From a virus, in IMG/VR virus record IMGVR_UViG_3300021061_000018, positions 1 through 20,812 of that record: 20,812 nucleotides of DNA; one strand, given 5' to 3'. Shown in pieces: positions 12,067 to 20,722 of this stretch. The notes beneath the pieces are model-generated. The model made no database searches. It saw only the letters and a program-made list of their open reading frames with translations, and was not told the origin of the DNA. How positions within the stretch are numbered: position 1 is the stretch's first letter; each line of letters starts with the position of its first letter. The position numbers and the translations under genes were made by a program.

Positions 12067-12443
12067 GCGCCCCCCATCGCATTCTCATTTCCCTACGAGG
12101 TCACGGCAAGCGCGGTCCTAGGTATGCGGTTCATTTGAACAGCGCGGACGGCCCCCTACTGCTTGAGGGAACAAGCCAGCCAATGCTTGATGCTGCCCGC
12201 TGCTTGCTGGCTCAAAACATCACTGGCCCTATCGAGATGTGGGACAATACCAGAGGCTTTCCCAGACTGAAGGGCGACATTGAAAAGCTTGCCCGGCTGA
12301 CGGTGAGCGAGACACAGGCCGGCATTAACTTGCGGCGGTATGTGGAACGCGCCGCTGGCGGCGATTTAGAGGATGAGCCGTCATCTGGTGCCGAAAATGA
12401 AAGCGGCCGTCCTGGGTGCGTTCTGCGACAGGAGGCGGCCTAA
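12063..12443 (+). CDS. Conserved early phage protein of unknown function, 126 aa
   Basis: The ATG at 12063 lies in the ATGA overlap with the winged-helix gene and is preferred to a longer frame from 11832 that would cover that gene. The N-terminal 100 residues look like an alpha/beta fold (HRILISLRGHG; YAVHLNSADGPLLLEGTSQP; DAARCLLAQNITGPIEMWD), and the C-terminus is acidic and probably disordered. I recall similar proteins next to the same winged-helix protein in Rhizobiales prophages, all without known function. Its stop overlaps the next start by one base. Confidence 0.7.
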   Translation: MSAPHRILISLRGHGKRGPRYAVHLNSADGPLLLEGTSQPMLDAARCLLAQNITGPIEMWDNTRGFPRLKGDIEKLARLTVSETQAGINLRRYVERAAGGDLEDEPSSGAENESGRPGCVLRQEAA

Positions 12444-12748
12444 TGTTCAAAGGCTTTGGCGAGTTAAGGCATCTCTATCCGCTTCTAATTCGCGGGTATT
12501 CACTCAGCGAAGCGCGCACAATCGCGGAGAGAGAAAGGGCCGAGAGAAAAGCTCAAGCTGAGTTCCAATTAAAGTTCGATGAACGGCAACGGCAGACAGC
12601 GGGGCATCTGCTGGATCTTGAGCATGACGTGACGTTCCGCACCAACCCCGGCAATTGCGTTCGCCACCTACTCAACGAAATTGCCTATCTAAGGGCGAGA
12701 GTCGGTCACCTTGAAAAGCAAAGCCCCTCTAGATCGGAGGGCGCTTAG
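12443..12748 (+). CDS. Small charged coiled-coil protein, 101 aa
   Basis: AGGAGG at 12430-12435 gives a good start at 12443, inside a TAATG overlap. Residues about 25-60 (ARTIAERERAERKAQAEF and onward) are strongly charged and helical, probably a coiled coil. A second helix near the end (LLNEIAYLRARVGHLEKQ) has heptad character. No family recognised. It immediately precedes the dnaB-like gene, with one base between stop and start, so a helicase-loader or oligomerisation-partner role would be attractive, but there is no loader signature (no P-loop) to support it. Confidence 0.65.
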   Translation: MFKGFGELRHLYPLLIRGYSLSEARTIAERERAERKAQAEFQLKFDERQRQTAGHLLDLEHDVTFRTNPGNCVRHLLNEIAYLRARVGHLEKQSPSRSEGA

Positions 12749-12749
12749 G

Positions 12750-14186
12750 ATGGGTGTAATTCAGCTAAGGCCCCGAGAGTATGAGCCCCTGCCCCACAAC
12801 ATTGAGGCGGAACAGGCCCTACTAGGGAGCATTCTCGCCTATTCCGATAGCTGGCCGCTGGTCGCTCACAAGCTGAAGCCCGAGCAATTTTATGAAGGGC
12901 TGCACGCGCGCATATATGAAAAGGTTCTAGAGCTATCGGGAGAAGGCAAATTCGTTTCGCCGGTCATTCTCAAGAGCCATTTTGAGCATGACGAGACATT
13001 GGCCGAAGTCGGAGGCTTCAATTACATCGCCCGCCTTGTCGGTGCGGCTGGGCCGAGAATTGGCATTCCTGCCACTGCTGATCTTATCCGCTGCCTTGCC
13101 GACCGACGAGCGGTCATGCGCGCCTCACAGGAAATGCGAGAAGCCGCCGCACAAGAGACTGACGCAAGCGAGTTTCGCAAGTCCCTATCCGCTCATATCA
13201 CCGGCTTGATGTCCACATTCGACGGGACGGCCGAGCGCAAAACAACCTTCACGCTGCAAGAGGCCGGCAGTGATACGCTTCGCCGCTTGGAGCAACTAAG
13301 CGCCGGCACGCCCGATCCTAATGCAGTCATGACGGGCTTGGCCGAGCTTGACGAAATGACGGGCGGCTTTCGGCGCGGCGAATATGTTGTGATCGGCGCT
13401 CGCCCTTCGATGGGCAAGACTGCCTTGGCAACGCAGCTCGCCTTGAACGTGGCAAGCCGGGGCAGCGGCGTTGCCTACTTCAGTTTAGAGATGCCAGCGC
13501 CCATCTTGACGCCCCGCTTTCTTTCGGCGCGGGTGTGGATGCCTGGCATTGCCTCGCCCACGTATCAGGACATTTTGCGCGGCAAGAACATCTTACCGGA
13601 GCAACGGAGACACCTTGCGAGCGCCGTGCAGGAAATGGCGTCATGGCCTCTCATCATCGAAGATGAGCCGGGTCTAAGCGCTGCCGAACTGGAAGCCAGA
13701 GCCCGGGTGATCGCCGCGAAGCTCAAGGCCAAGGGCTCGGGGCTGGATCTTGTCATTGTCGATCACGTCCACAAGATGAGATCACCCGGAGCCCAAAGCC
13801 GGGTTGCGGAATATTCCGACATAAGCGCCGGTCTAGCCGAAGCCGCAAAGCGGCTGAATATTCCGCTTATCGCGCTCGCTCAGTTGAACCGTGCTGTTGA
13901 AGGGCGCGACGACAAGCGCCCAACGCTGGCGGACTTGAGAGAGTCCGGCGCAATCGAGCAAGACGCTGATGTTGTCGCATTCCTGTTTCGTGACGCCTAC
14001 TACCTTGAGCGAGCGCGCGGCAAGAACGTGGCCGAAGATGCTGACCGCCTTTGCCAACTCGCAAGGTGCTCAAATTCGCTTGAAGTCATTCTCGCTAAGC
14101 AAAGGTCAGGCCCGATTGGCTCAATAGACCTATGGGCCGACATGGGCGCTAACGTCATCCTTGACCGGAGCGAGGCCCCGGCATGA
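12750..14186 (+). CDS. dnaB: DnaB-type replicative DNA helicase, 478 aa
   Basis: GGAGGG eight bases upstream supports the ATG at 12750. The N-terminal DnaB domain is clear (PHNIEAEQALLGSIL, residues 12-26). The RecA-like ATPase domain has Walker A GARPSMGKT (216-224), the SLEMP motif, Walker B around Asp338 (DLVIVDHVHKM; the usual VDYLQ is replaced by VDHVH), and the DnaB signature DKRPTLADLRESGAIEQDADVV in two parts. Length is typical of a full helicase. It would form a hexamer that unwinds DNA 5' to 3' at the element's replication fork, meaning the circle drives its own replication beyond initiation. It is followed by the initiator-like gene in an ATGA overlap. Confidence 0.96.
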   Translation: MGVIQLRPREYEPLPHNIEAEQALLGSILAYSDSWPLVAHKLKPEQFYEGLHARIYEKVLELSGEGKFVSPVILKSHFEHDETLAEVGGFNYIARLVGAAGPRIGIPATADLIRCLADRRAVMRASQEMREAAAQETDASEFRKSLSAHITGLMSTFDGTAERKTTFTLQEAGSDTLRRLEQLSAGTPDPNAVMTGLAELDEMTGGFRRGEYVVIGARPSMGKTALATQLALNVASRGSGVAYFSLEMPAPILTPRFLSARVWMPGIASPTYQDILRGKNILPEQRRHLASAVQEMASWPLIIEDEPGLSAAELEARARVIAAKLKAKGSGLDLVIVDHVHKMRSPGAQSRVAEYSDISAGLAEAAKRLNIPLIALAQLNRAVEGRDDKRPTLADLRESGAIEQDADVVAFLFRDAYYLERARGKNVAEDADRLCQLARCSNSLEVILAKQRSGPIGSIDLWADMGANVILDRSEAPA

Positions 14187-15046
14187 GCAACAAGCTTATC
14201 AATCTCGTTTACGCGCGCCGGTTCGGTTCGGTGCCTATTAAGGCGGTCGCGGTCAGACTTGCCGATGTTGCGAGAGACGATGGAACGCGCATCTATCCGT
14301 CACTCGCTAAGATTGCTCGCGAGACGGAGCTATGTGAACGAGCTGTAAGGCTGGCAATGCGGCGTCTGCAAGCGATGGGCGTCCTTGTTCTCGTCGCGCC
14401 TGGTGGCGGCCGAAACAGGCCGACAATATACCGTCTCGACATTGATGCATTGAACGCGTTGGCGCTTGTAAACCCGGCACCACATGCCCCCTTTATTGAA
14501 GAAACCCGGCATGTCATTCCACAAAACCCGGCACCACATGCCCCCAACCCCTTATTGAACCCTTATAGTACTCCTACGGAGAGCGGAGATTTTCCGGGCA
14601 TCACTTCCCAAGCGGAGACATTGCCTCCCGGCAGGGGCGCTAACGCGCCCACAAGAGGGAGTATTATTTGGAATGAAGCCCTTGCCCTTCTGAGACCGTA
14701 TCAGCCAGAGGCCCGCGCGCGTTCATTGATCGGCAAATGGGCGAAGCGGACGCGCATGGGCGAAAACCCCGACGCGCTTCTCTCCGTCATCAATGCCGCG
14801 AAGCGAGCGGGAACGGCTGATCCCGTTTCGTATATTGAGGCTGCGCTTGCGAAATCGCATCCGCTTCCGCCAGATCCTGCGTCGCTTGATAATGCTCAAT
14901 GGAGCTATCGCATACAGGCTGCGCTCACTCGCAAGGAATGGTCACCCGATTGGGGGCCGAGGCCAGGCGAGCGCAAGTGTTGTGTGCCGGCTTCAATGAT
15001 AACACCGCAGCTCTTAGAGGCAGTTGGGATGAAGAAAGCAGCGTGA
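14183..15046 (+). CDS. HTH replication initiator-like protein, 287 aa
   Basis: Residues 1-95 form a winged-helix domain: GSVPIKAVAVRLADVARDDG, IYPSLAKIARETELCERAVR, then RRLQAMGVLVLVAPGGG and a wing ending IYRLD. This is the pattern of phage replication proteins that recognise the origin and load DnaB. The middle (about 95-165) is Pro-rich with the NPAPHAP peptide repeated. The C-terminal part (about 165-240: ALLRPYQPEARARSLIGKWA, then AKRAGTADPVSYIEAAL) is a helical domain typical of these alphaproteobacterial proteins. It overlaps the helicase gene by 4 bases. The repeat region inside the gene looks like iterons, as in lambda O. A DnaA- or DnaT-like role is inferred from domain and context. 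Confidence 0.8.
   Translation: MSNKLINLVYARRFGSVPIKAVAVRLADVARDDGTRIYPSLAKIARETELCERAVRLAMRRLQAMGVLVLVAPGGGRNRPTIYRLDIDALNALALVNPAPHAPFIEETRHVIPQNPAPHAPNPLLNPYSTPTESGDFPGITSQAETLPPGRGANAPTRGSIIWNEALALLRPYQPEARARSLIGKWAKRTRMGENPDALLSVINAAKRAGTADPVSYIEAALAKSHPLPPDPASLDNAQWSYRIQAALTRKEWSPDWGPRPGERKCCVPASMITPQLLEAVGMKKAA
14470..14560. repeat. Iteron-like repeats inside the initiator gene, candidate origin
   Basis: A 22-bp perfect direct repeat (starting AAACCCGGCACCACATG and ending in five Cs) lies at 14470-14491 and 14524-14545. A third partial copy with the same first ten bases is at 14502-14511. Each full copy contains GGCA and TGCC as short inverted arms. An AT-richer stretch follows (14551-14580). 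This is the arrangement of phage origins located within the initiator gene. Confidence 0.5.
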
Positions 15047-15244
15047 GAGTGACGGAAAGCAATTTCTGAGCGTGACAACGCGAGCAGAAGTGTGCTACAA
15101 GGCCAAAAATGGAAACAGGGGCCGCCGCCCTGCACAGAACCGGGCGCACCGCACGGGCTGGCGTTAAAGGTCATCACAACAATCGGATTTTGAAAGTTCG
15201 CGAACGATGTTCGCGGGCTGTGATGCTTTAACGAGGACGCGCCA
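15047..15244 (+). promoter_or_regulatory. Probable late-operon control region
   Basis: This 198-bp gap separates the replication and late-type genes. It has a perfect palindrome GTTCGCGAAC at 15196-15205 followed by GATGTTCGCG at 15206-15215. The same ten-base word occurs at 8426-8435 in front of the integrase. TTGAAA at 15190-15195 directly precedes the palindrome, but I see no good -10 partner. It may be the late promoter with an operator. Confidence 0.4.
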
Positions 15245-16486
15245 ATGGTTGGCCTTCTGGGTCCGATTGGACCCACGCAAATCCCCGGTCTTCTGGGGCT
15301 TAGGAATCTGAGTCGAATTTCCGGCGTTCCGGGCATCGGAGCGCTCGCAGGAATCCCTGGAACAGGGAAACCCAGCGCGAACGCGCTCGGGGGCAATCTT
15401 CCGCCATTGTTCGATCCTGCCGAGATGCGCCGCGCGCAGATTAACAACGCACTAGTGCAAGCCGGTCTTGCGATGATGAACCCAGACCCGCACGCCCCGC
15501 CGCAAGGCTTTGGCGGCGTCATAGGTCGCGCGGCAAAGGGTGCGGTTCAAGGAATGCAGCAAGGCCGCGAAAACTACACGCAGGACGCGCTTTGGAAATT
15601 CCAAACGGACGAGCTGCAGCGGAAACGACAAGAGGAAGAAAACCAGAGGCAGGCGCTTGAAGCGCTGCTGCCCACATTGCCGCCAGATTTGCAGAAGTTT
15701 GTCCGCGCCTTCCCTGGTAAGGCCGGCGAAGTTCTCTTGAAGCTCCAAGGCGGCGGCGAGCCGTACACACTCGGTCCCGGTCAAACGCGCTTTGGGCCAG
15801 ACAATAAACCGATTGCGACGGGCGGACCTGATGAGCCCAAATATGACACGGTGATCCTTGAGGACGGCGTTTATGAAATAGAGCGGGGAAGCGGCAACAA
15901 GCGCAAGATTGGCGAACGCCCGAACCGCAACGAAGGTGAAGGCCGCGATTTCAAGCAGGCGCGAGACCTCCGCACTGATTACACCAAGGCGGCAGAGCCC
16001 TTTGAGAAAAAGCGCGTTGCTTATCAGAATATCGTGAGCGCCTATGAAGGCGCGGTTGCAAACCCGGATAACCCCGGCCCGGCTGATATTGCGCTGATCT
16101 TCAGCTACATGAAGATGCTCGACCCTGGCAGCACGGTCATGCAAGGCGAGTATGCGAACGCGGCAAACGCGGGCGGCGTGCCCGAAAATATTATCACCCT
16201 CTACAACAATCTCCGCAAGGGCGACAAACTTTCCCCTGATCTTCGCGATGCCTTCCTAGATCAGGCCACGGCTCAGTATCAGAGCCAGCTTTCATCCTAC
16301 AGCACTACAAGGCAGACCTATCAGGATCTTGCCAGGCAGCGGGGGCTGAATCCCGATGAGGTTGCGCCCGACTACACTTACGGCGTCGTGCCGTTCGCGA
16401 GAAAAAGCAATCTGCACCCTGACAATCTCAAGTCGCGCGGCGATGAGCTGCGAGCAAAATACGGCTTAAGACCGAGGGGGCAATGA
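15245..16486 (+). CDS. Phage ejection/internal-virion-like protein, 413 aa
   Basis: The N-terminus is Gly/Pro/Leu-rich (GPIGPTQIPGLLGL). It is followed by an Ala/Gly helix that resembles membrane-inserting regions of podovirus ejection proteins, then a charged coiled coil (about 115-145: KFQTDELQRKRQEEENQRQA), a small beta segment (YDTVILEDGVYEIE), and a conserved C-terminal helical domain with FSYMKMLDPGSTVMQGEYAN followed by NAGGVPENI. That segment is, from memory, a recurrent signature of minor structural/internal proteins in alphaproteobacterial phages and prophages. It would be a virion component delivered or assembled with the tail. It is the first gene of the late module, and the next begins two bases after its stop. 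The family assignment is by motif only. Confidence 0.65.
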   Translation: MVGLLGPIGPTQIPGLLGLRNLSRISGVPGIGALAGIPGTGKPSANALGGNLPPLFDPAEMRRAQINNALVQAGLAMMNPDPHAPPQGFGGVIGRAAKGAVQGMQQGRENYTQDALWKFQTDELQRKRQEEENQRQALEALLPTLPPDLQKFVRAFPGKAGEVLLKLQGGGEPYTLGPGQTRFGPDNKPIATGGPDEPKYDTVILEDGVYEIERGSGNKRKIGERPNRNEGEGRDFKQARDLRTDYTKAAEPFEKKRVAYQNIVSAYEGAVANPDNPGPADIALIFSYMKMLDPGSTVMQGEYANAANAGGVPENIITLYNNLRKGDKLSPDLRDAFLDQATAQYQSQLSSYSTTRQTYQDLARQRGLNPDEVAPDYTYGVVPFARKSNLHPDNLKSRGDELRAKYGLRPRGQ

Positions 16487-16487
16487 C

Positions 16488-17747
16488 ATGGCCGAGATAG
16501 GCAACACGTCAGTCTTCCGACAGGCCGACGCGGACAACAATTCAGGCACGGTCCCAACCTGGGCCGAAGGTCAAGCGCCAAGCCAGATCAATGATTCCGC
16601 GCGGGCGCTACAAGGCGCTGTTACCCGCGAATGGAACTGGCGCAATGCCACGCGGACTAGCACCGGCTCAGCCAACGCTTATGTCCTGACCTACTCGGTA
16701 GTGCCAGCCGCTCTCTATGACGGCCAAATCTTCACCTTCTATACGAATTTCGCCAACACAGGCTCAGCAACCCTAAACATAAACTCGCTTGGTGCGAAGA
16801 CCATAAAGAAGATAGTTGCCGGCGTTAAAACGGCTTTGTCGTCTGGCGAGCTGGCAAGCGGCGACCTGATTAGCGTTGCCTATAACTTAGCCGATGATTC
16901 GTTTGTCCTTGTGAATGTTGACGGCGATGCGGTTGCGCTTGCATCGGCCAATGCCTTCACAGGCAATAACACCCATGCCGGCACAGAGACTTTCAACAAC
17001 ACCGTTACGATTGCGAAGGAATTAGCTCTATCCGGCGACCTTACCCCATCGCAGATCACCGCAGATCAGAACGACTACGCCCCAACTGGTCACGCAACAG
17101 CAACGGTGTTCCGACTTTCAAGCGATGCCAGTCGAGATATTACGGGCCTCGCTGGGGGCGCTGACGGGAGAATGGTTCTCCTCGTAAATGCCGGAAGCAA
17201 CTTAATCCAACTAGACCGGAATGATGCGGCTTCGGCGGAGGCTAATCGTTTCATCTTCGACTCAAACGGCCAGTGCAATCTGGGCGCTGAAATGACGCTG
17301 GTTGGCTGGTATGACAATACAAGCCAAAAGTGGCGCATAGTTGGGCCACTTACAGCGGGTCAGCCGGCGATGGAGGCAGCAGGCACAGGCGTTGCATTTT
17401 CCTCGCCCTTTTTCCAGCACTATCACCCCGGCCATCCGAAAGCATGGGGAGAGTTTCTTGCAAACTCTACCACCATTGAAACGGACTACAACGTGGACAC
17501 GGTGGCTGACACCGCAACGGGCGCAATGACCGTCAACCTAGACACCGATATGTCTGGTGTTGATTGGGCCTGCCTTGTCTCTCGCGCGGAAGACGACATG
17601 ACGCTGGTTTATAGCGCGACCTATGACGCCAAGGCGGCGGGCTCGGTCATTCTCAGGAGCGTTGTGGAAGCTGGCAGCGGCGCCGATCCCTCTTCGGGCT
17701 CAGGGAATGCAACATGGAGCTTCCTAGGAATGGGGGACCTGGCATGA
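16488..17747 (+). CDS. Tail fibre-like adsorption protein, 419 aa
   Basis: The N-terminal 150 residues follow a pattern widespread in fibres of alphaproteobacterial podo-/siphophages: TWAEGQAPSQINDSARALQG, then WNWRN, then GQIFTFYTNFANTGSATLNI with a LGAKTIKKIV beta repeat and VLVN end. This part normally attaches the fibre to the virion. The C-terminal half (about 165-419) is beta-rich with Asn/Thr/Gly-rich sequence and would carry receptor binding. The final domain (SWS-like end: GNATWSFLGMGDL) is plausible as a trimer tip. It is coupled to the next gene by an ATGA overlap. It probably determines host range. Confidence 0.8.
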   Translation: MAEIGNTSVFRQADADNNSGTVPTWAEGQAPSQINDSARALQGAVTREWNWRNATRTSTGSANAYVLTYSVVPAALYDGQIFTFYTNFANTGSATLNINSLGAKTIKKIVAGVKTALSSGELASGDLISVAYNLADDSFVLVNVDGDAVALASANAFTGNNTHAGTETFNNTVTIAKELALSGDLTPSQITADQNDYAPTGHATATVFRLSSDASRDITGLAGGADGRMVLLVNAGSNLIQLDRNDAASAEANRFIFDSNGQCNLGAEMTLVGWYDNTSQKWRIVGPLTAGQPAMEAAGTGVAFSSPFFQHYHPGHPKAWGEFLANSTTIETDYNVDTVADTATGAMTVNLDTDMSGVDWACLVSRAEDDMTLVYSATYDAKAAGSVILRSVVEAGSGADPSSGSGNATWSFLGMGDLA

Positions 17748-18415
17748 GACACGTTCTTGTCAATTCAGATGGCTCGGTTGAGATATACGGCAGCCGCCCG
17801 CGCACGCTTATTCGGAAAACAGATGGAGCCGTGTTTACCGTTCGCGGCAGTAGAAAGCGAAACGGCAGGCGCGTTCTATATGGGAGCTTTGCCGATGGAA
17901 GCGGCGGCGAGGTTGATATAGGGGACCAGAACGTTGACCCTGCCGACTTGGAGGCCGATTCTCTCCAAGGGTACACGTGCGAGTTTCGTCGCGCCGAACA
18001 AATTGTTTCTGCAAAGCACCCGGCGCATGCCGCCAGGGTTTCAACAATACGCAAGCTAACGCGGCAAGAGCTAATCGACTCGAAGATAGGAATTGTGGAC
18101 GAGAAGGGCCGCATCAAGCATGACCATGCTTTCAGGGATGCTTGGGAAGTCGCGGACGGCAAGCTCGGGCACAACATGGAAAAGGCCCGTCTAATAGCTG
18201 ATAACAGAGCTTACATTGCTTACAACCGCAAACTTCTTGAACTTGCCAACGCAGAAATCCTCGCAAAGGAAATTGACGAGCCCGCCACGCGCTCCCAAGC
18301 GATGAACGAGATTGCTGCAAGAAAGGCGGCGCTTAAGGCCGCGTACAAGCGGGACTTCTCTAAAGCCACAACGGTGGATCAGCTGAAGGCCGCGTGGCCT
18401 CAGGAGTTAAGCTAA
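17744..18415 (+). CDS. Tail-associated protein, fibre partner, 223 aa
   Basis: It starts in the ATGA overlap with the fibre gene. The N-terminal half is beta-rich (LVNSDGSVEIYGS; VFTVRGSRKRNGRRVLYGSF). The C-terminal part has FRDAWEVADGKLGHNMEKAR, then a helical tail ending VDQLKAAWPQEL. Proteins with this DR/H-x-FRxAW...DMxKAR...LKxxWP pattern recur beside fibre genes in podophages, where they are usually called hypothetical or fibre-associated, so an assembly or adaptor role is inferred. No chaperone motif is certain. The start of the next gene overlaps its stop (TAATG). Confidence 0.65.
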   Translation: MRHVLVNSDGSVEIYGSRPRTLIRKTDGAVFTVRGSRKRNGRRVLYGSFADGSGGEVDIGDQNVDPADLEADSLQGYTCEFRRAEQIVSAKHPAHAARVSTIRKLTRQELIDSKIGIVDEKGRIKHDHAFRDAWEVADGKLGHNMEKARLIADNRAYIAYNRKLLELANAEILAKEIDEPATRSQAMNEIAARKAALKAAYKRDFSKATTVDQLKAAWPQELS

Positions 18416-20538
18416 TGGATCGCGTCGCGCCTTACGGACTTTCGGCTCTGGTAACAGGCCAGGCCGGCGCACAATCAGCGTCAAGCAACCAAGCGGACAT
18501 TGATCGCATCAAAGAAAACATCGAGCGTATGATTGACCTAGGCGCTCCTGAGTCAGAGATTGACGAATATGTTGCCTCCGAAGGCGTTTCCGCAGAGCAA
18601 CTAAGAGGCTCTGCATCTGCCGGCACTGCCGCACCTTGGACCATGGGTCAGGAAACGATGGATTTTCTCACCATGGGCGGCCAGAGCAAGTTGAATGCTG
18701 CCGGCGTTGGCCTGATTGATGCGACTGTGGGGGCCATTCAAGGCAAGGGTTGGGACTTCTCTACTCCATACAATCGCGAGCTTGCAGAACAGCGCGCCGC
18801 GCAAGAGCAGTATGGACAACAGCACCCTGTCAAAAAGCGCGTTGGGCAAGCTGCCGGCCTTGGCGTTGGCATCGCTCGCCTGCCGGCTATTTCCGCCTTC
18901 AAGGGTGCGGGGCTTCTCCCTCGCACTGGCAACGCCGCAATAACGGCGGGCACTTATGGCGGCATAGGCGGCGCGATTCAGGACGCTGACAGCATAAGCG
19001 AGCGGCTTCAAAACACAAGCGTTGGCGCGGGCATTGGCTCAATCCTTGGCTCTGCAGCTCCGCTAGCGGGACGCGCTATCGGTGCGAGCTGGAACAGCGT
19101 TGCTAACTGGCTATCAAATCGCGGCATTCAAAGCCCGGCCGCAGTGCGCAAGATACTTGAACGGCTTCAGGCCACGGGCCTTTCGCCAGCACAGGCGCAA
19201 CAGCGCCTTGATGAGCTTGGCCCCGAAGGTATGCTTGCGGACGTAAATCCCGGTATGCAGGTTGTTACCGGAGCAACGGCCAGCAGAGACCCCGGCGCGG
19301 GGGCTCTTGTGTCAGAGCGCCTTGGTGGGCGCATGGACCGGGCACCACAGCGCATTGCGCAAGACCTAGATGCGACTATCGGCCCGCCTGCTGACCCCTA
19401 CGCTCAGATGCAATCTAATCGCGCCCAGCGCGGCAGCATCGGGCCGCAATACGAAGACGCATTGACCAATGCGCCGGCAATCCCTCCTGAAGTTCGGCTG
19501 CAGATAGCCGACCGCTTATCCAATGCACGTTACACCGCAGCGGAAAGAGATACGGTCATCCGATGGCTGCGGCAGATTGATGATGCTTTCGACGCCCCGT
19601 CGCCCGAAGCTACGGCCGGCCGTCTACAGCGAATCAGGCAAGCTCTTGATGCCGAGATAGAGACCGATCAAGTCGCGCGCTTCGGCTATAGCAGCAAAGA
19701 CAAGGCCGCTCAGGGCATCCTAAGCGATATTCGCGGCGCTGTTGATGATGCCCTCAAGACCCATGTTCCAGGCTTTCGAGAGGCGGATGAAGCCTTTGCC
19801 CCGATTGCACGGCAGCAGAGCGCTTATGAATCCGGCCGCCGCGCTTTGCGGGACGATGTTTCGGTAGGCCAGCATCGCGCGAACGTCGCCGGCTACTCAG
19901 CGCCCGAACGGCAAATGTCAAACGCTGGTATGCGCTACGATATTGAGCAGAAGCTTGACCGGCCGCGTCAGAATCCGGGGCTCACCATTGATCGCATTCT
20001 AGGCAGCAACGCCGCACAGCAGAAGCTTGAGGCTTCCATAGGCACGCAAGGCGCAGAGCGCTTGCGCCGTGGCATTGGCCGAGAGGAAACATTCACCGAA
20101 ACATCTAACCTTGCCGATGTCCGGCGCAACAGCCGCACCGCTCCGCTTACCCAAGTTTCCGAGGAAATGTGGGGAAGATCCGGGCGCGGTCTGCTTGGTG
20201 ACGTTACATCGTCCGCAGTTGGCGGCTACGCTGGCGGCGGCGTCCTTGGCGCAACAGGCGCGGCAATCGGCACTATCGGGCGGCGCTTAGGAGGCCAGGC
20301 AGCTGGTGCGCTCGGTTCTGGCCTGCAGCGCACGATTAGGGAAACAGCCGATAGGCTAACCTCTACCGGCGCTCAGCGTGACAAGCTGATTAGGCAATTA
20401 CAGCAGATGGCCGCGCGCCTTCCGCAGAACCAGCGCACCGCACGCAATATCGAGATAATCGCGACAAAGGTTCTCACTCGCTCTGTTGGTCTTCTGTCTC
20501 CGACAGCCGGCCGGTCGCTCGGTCTCTTACGTCAATGA
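18415..20538 (+). CDS. Large phage ejection/internal-virion-like protein, 707 aa
   Basis: AGGAG at 18402-18406 supports the ATG at 18415, which overlaps the preceding stop. An N-terminal acidic helix (DIDRIKENIERMIDLGAPES) is followed by Gly/Ala-rich segments with glycine-zipper character (about 145-215), a long helical middle rich in Gln, Arg and Glu (about 245-580), and a second Gly/Ala zipper (about 598-640: AVGGYAGGGVLGATGAAIG). Large proteins with membrane-active glycine zippers and long helices are characteristic of podovirus internal proteins that are ejected and form a DNA channel across the envelope. No lytic transglycosylase motif is seen. The assignment is by architecture and position, not by a diagnostic motif. 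Confidence 0.65.
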   Translation: MDRVAPYGLSALVTGQAGAQSASSNQADIDRIKENIERMIDLGAPESEIDEYVASEGVSAEQLRGSASAGTAAPWTMGQETMDFLTMGGQSKLNAAGVGLIDATVGAIQGKGWDFSTPYNRELAEQRAAQEQYGQQHPVKKRVGQAAGLGVGIARLPAISAFKGAGLLPRTGNAAITAGTYGGIGGAIQDADSISERLQNTSVGAGIGSILGSAAPLAGRAIGASWNSVANWLSNRGIQSPAAVRKILERLQATGLSPAQAQQRLDELGPEGMLADVNPGMQVVTGATASRDPGAGALVSERLGGRMDRAPQRIAQDLDATIGPPADPYAQMQSNRAQRGSIGPQYEDALTNAPAIPPEVRLQIADRLSNARYTAAERDTVIRWLRQIDDAFDAPSPEATAGRLQRIRQALDAEIETDQVARFGYSSKDKAAQGILSDIRGAVDDALKTHVPGFREADEAFAPIARQQSAYESGRRALRDDVSVGQHRANVAGYSAPERQMSNAGMRYDIEQKLDRPRQNPGLTIDRILGSNAAQQKLEASIGTQGAERLRRGIGREETFTETSNLADVRRNSRTAPLTQVSEEMWGRSGRGLLGDVTSSAVGGYAGGGVLGATGAAIGTIGRRLGGQAAGALGSGLQRTIRETADRLTSTGAQRDKLIRQLQQMAARLPQNQRTARNIEIIATKVLTRSVGLLSPTAGRSLGLLRQ

Positions 20539-20722
20539 GCCAGGCGATGAAAAGGAAACACGCGACGATGGGAATGGCAATCAATGGCCCAAACGAGCCG
20601 ACCGCCCAGACCGCCAAGTGGTACACGCCAAGCATGACCACGGCGAATATGGCGAGCTTTGCAAGCCGGCTCCAATTCACCAGCCAGCTATTCGCGCCCT
20701 GTGGCAACTCGCTCTTTGACAT
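20474..20722 (-). CDS. Small two-span membrane protein, antisense and convergent, 82 aa
   Basis: From the ATG at 20722 the product has two clear hydrophobic segments (about residues 20-41 and 45-63) joined by a short Gly/Pro turn, with a charged C-terminus. The hydrophobic periodicity is unlikely to arise by chance in a shadow frame. Its 3' end overlaps the convergent 707-aa gene by 65 bases. No Shine-Dalgarno site precedes the start, and the upstream DNA is the leader of the plus-strand gene at 59/20744, so expression is uncertain. The size and two-span topology fit a holin, but nothing in the sequence proves it. Confidence 0.5.
   Translation of the reverse strand: MSKSELPQGANSWLVNWSRLAKLAIFAVVMLGVYHLAVWAVGSFGPLIAIPIVACFLFIAWLIDVRDRATGRLSETEDQQSE

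Noticed and set aside
14905-15522. Minus-strand open frame of 205 aa covering the late control region
   Set aside because: It overlaps the ends of two good plus-strand genes, is rich in Pro/Arg/Ser without fold features, and has no ribosome binding site.
15452-16144. Minus-strand open frame of 230 aa
   Set aside because: Antisense to the ejection-like gene, which has recognisable conserved segments; treated as a shadow.
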